Assembly: GCF_028858725.1 (NCBI RefSeq)
Contig: NC_084781.1
Coordinates: 7,014,513-7,078,512 of the forward strand
Length of the DNA: 64,000 nucleotides
Direction: 5' to 3'
DNA from: Colius striatus
Taxonomy: Eukaryota > Chordata > Aves > Coliiformes > Coliidae
The notes below the pieces were generated by a model. That model did no database searches. It was not told the DNA's origin and saw nothing but the letters and a program-made list of their open reading frames with translations. Of this stretch, positions 61,981-64,000 are shown one piece after another. Both the position numbers and the translations under genes were made by a program. Position 1 is the stretch's first letter; the number at the start of each line of letters is the position of its first letter.

Positions 61981-62979
61981 TGTATGTGTTGTGTGTGTGT
62001 GTGCGGTGTTTGTGTCCCCCTCACCCCACCCTGTCCCTGCCGCCTCTGCTCCTGCTGCTGCTTCCCTGGGGCACGCTGGTCTCGTTGCCCCGGGCCAGGG
62101 CTGGCCGACTGAGTGGGTGTCCGGGTCTGGCAGCGGCAGAGAGGGAGGGAAGGCCAGGTGCATGTTCATTTTCGACCAGGGCTGCTGCTTCTCATCAGCC
62201 AGAGGGCTTGCTTGTCCCCGGGCCCTCTTCAGCTCTGCAATGTTCAGCGACATTGCCAAGTGGTCCCTGCCGCCAGCCCTCTCTTCCCAACCCACCCCTG
62301 AGTCGTTAGTGTGCTGCAGACAGGAAGGTGACACATCCTGGTTAGGATGCTGCTGGCATCATCCAGAAGTGAGTGGACTGGCTGACGAGCCTGGTGTGCG
62401 TGTGCACTTGTGCGGCTCCCTCCTGCTTGCGAGGGGGAGGGAGCAGGCAAAGAGCACAGACAGACACTGAGCCAGCTGTGTCCTCTCTCAGCTGCATCCT
62501 GCTCGCCTGTAGCAGCAGCAGCAGCAACCACAGCGGCCTCCAGTCAGGCTGCGGCTCCTGAGGTCAGTGGAGGGCTGCGCTCTGCTGCCCTGCTGAAACA
62601 AACGGTGTGTCTGAGATGGATGCTATTTCCCCCTGAGCTTGTACCCGTCTGTTTCCAGCACTCTTGCCTCCTGTGTCCCTCTGCTTCTCGGGTCTCATCT
62701 GCCTCTCCCTGCTCCAGTCACTCCCACCCCGGTGGAGCTGTTGACGGAGGCTGTTGCTCAGGAAAAAGAGGATGGTAAACTCTGGGAAAACTTGTTGGGA
62801 AAGACAGTGTCATTCTGGCCTTCCTAGGTGCTGGGGCAGGCCGACTCTTATGCGTCGCGTGCGCAGGCTCTGGGAGATGTGGCAGAGAGGGGCTGAGGTG
62901 TGGGATCACCGTAGCACAGTGTGGCTGAAGAGCAGGGTACCAGCGCGACCGAAATCAGAGACTTGCAGGCTGATAAATC

Positions 62980-64000
62980 CGGGCGGAGTGAAGCTCGGTA
63001 GGAGTAGTCCAGGTGCCGCCGTGGCAAAGTCCGGGATGCGGTACTGCTGCGTGCCCGCGGTGCCGAGACTCGGGTGCCAGCGTACCCGAGGGTGTGCAGC
63101 GTCTCACGTACCTGGATGGGCCCTGGCAGGAAGACGGCATCTCCCCTCCACAGGCCCAGGTGCCGCTGACGAACGCGGAGCCGGTCCCGGCGCCGGCGGC
63201 GCGGTGCTGGTCCCCGGCAGGCCGCTGGGCGGCCGGCGGAGCGCCCGCGACCAGGAAGCGGTTAATCAGCGCGCGGGGCTTTTATTTTGACAGGGCAGCG
63301 CCTGGCTCCGCGCTCGGAGGAAAGTGAATGATCCTGTTTCTCCAAATGATTATTCAGGCTCCGGCGGAGAAAGGAGCACTCGGCACGCAGCGCCTCGCCC
63401 CTCGCCACGGCGTCCCCGCCCGCGCCCGGGCCGCCGCGCCCGCCGGCACCGCAGCCCGCCGCCCGCGCCCGGCCGCCCGCCGCAGCGCGGGGAAGCCGCC
63501 CGCGGCCCGGGGCCGGGCGGGCAGCCGGGGCCCGCCGCGGCCGGACGCCCACCCCCGCCGGCGGGCGCGGGCTGGAGCCGCCGCCGGCGGAAGGAGCGGC
63601 GCAGCGGGGCGGGGGGCTCCGCCGGCGGCGCCGGCCCCGGCCCCGCGCCCCGCGGCGGGCGGCCGAGCCATGAGCGCGGCCCGCGCCGCCGGCCCCGCGC
63701 CGCCGGCCGGCCCTCAGCAGCCCGCGGAGCCGCGCCGCGCCGCCCCGGCGAGCTCGCCCGGCCTGCCCTGAGCCGCGCCGCCGAGGTGAGTGCCCCGCCG
63801 GGCCCGGGCGGGCGCCGCCCCATTGTTCCGCCCCGGGGGGCCGGGGCTCCGCTCTGCTCTCTGCCCCCCGCCCTCCTCCACGCTCCGCGCAGCCCGCGGC
63901 GGCGGCCGGGCCCGCCTCGGGGCTGTCAGCCGCGCGCGTCCCGGGGCGCTGCGGTGCCACGGTTCCCGTGGGGGCGGCGCGGGCTGCGGGTGGGAGCGGC
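62980..64000 (+). promoter_or_regulatory. Large CpG island with a possible non-coding first exon (donor at 63786); BCL9L expected by synteny
   Basis: CpG density becomes extreme from about 63,000, peaks at 63,380-63,780 and continues to the window end. A strong donor (CCGAG|GTGAGT) ends a possible exon at 63785. The longest frame before it starts at 63670 and stops before the donor, so the exon is probably untranslated. In human the gene next to CENATAC after FOXR1 and UPK2 is BCL9L, a Wnt coactivator whose 5' UTR exon lies far from its coding exons. With the orientation seen here BCL9L would be on + starting near this point. No BCL9L protein sequence is present in the window, so the assignment rests on synteny alone. 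Confidence 0.4.

Noticed and set aside
63262-63960. Long Ala/Arg/Gly-rich frames on both strands at the right edge
   Set aside because: They are CpG-island shadows. None has a recognisable domain, and the + frame stops before the strong splice donor.

Overview
The window looks like part of an avian GC-rich microchromosome, most likely the equivalent of chicken chromosome 24. The reasons are a CR1 LINE 3' end, a bird-type ERVL LTR, short introns, CpG-island promoters, and protein sequences close to but distinct from mammalian orthologues. The species cannot be told from the sequence alone. Bases 1-43 kb hold six protein genes packed closely together. Bases 43-63 kb hold no gene I can recognise.

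Layout. 1-11,475 (+): the 3' part of PHLDB1 (LL5-alpha), 21 coding exons, 5' end outside the window. 12,169-25,661 (+): a complete HYOU1 (GRP170/ORP150), 24 coding exons, 996 aa, ending KNDEL. 26,724-33,410 (+): a complete SLC37A4 (ER glucose-6-phosphate transporter), eight constitutive exons giving 429 aa plus a 66-nt alternative exon. 35,196-36,482 (-): a complete TRAPPC4, 219 aa, convergent with SLC37A4. 36,610-37,969 (+): a complete RPS25, 125 aa, divergent from TRAPPC4 with only 127 bp between the two start codons. 39,407-42,912 (-): a complete CENATAC (CCDC84), nine coding exons, 328 aa, convergent with RPS25. I joined the exons by hand; every junction keeps phase, uses GT-AG, and agrees with remembered vertebrate proteins.

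43-63 kb contains candidate regulatory sequence (a near-perfect RFX X-box, TCF/LEF-like cores, AT-rich blocks), a CpG island with a 15-bp triplication, a decayed solo ERVL LTR, and a large CpG island at the right edge with a possible non-coding first exon. By synteny that edge should be the start of BCL9L on the + strand. FOXR1 and UPK2, which lie between CENATAC and BCL9L in human, were not recognised.

How the genes relate. HYOU1 and SLC37A4 both act in the ER, and TRAPPC4 acts in ER-Golgi tethering. RPS25 is a 40S ribosomal protein and CENATAC is a minor-spliceosome factor. The HYOU1 promoter carries a perfect ERSE-II site and two ERSE-I-like sites, as expected for a gene of the unfolded protein response. 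Compared with the human 11q23.3 order as I remember it, everything from HYOU1 to BCL9L is inverted next to PHLDB1.

Most noteworthy observations: a perfect 32-bp hairpin overlapping an 18-bp second inverted copy just past RPS25 (template-switch signature); the ERSE cluster of HYOU1; a run of optional phase-0 exons in PHLDB1 that look related to each other; the conserved alternative exon of SLC37A4; and the inversion breakpoint between PHLDB1 and HYOU1. I found no clearly new biological system.
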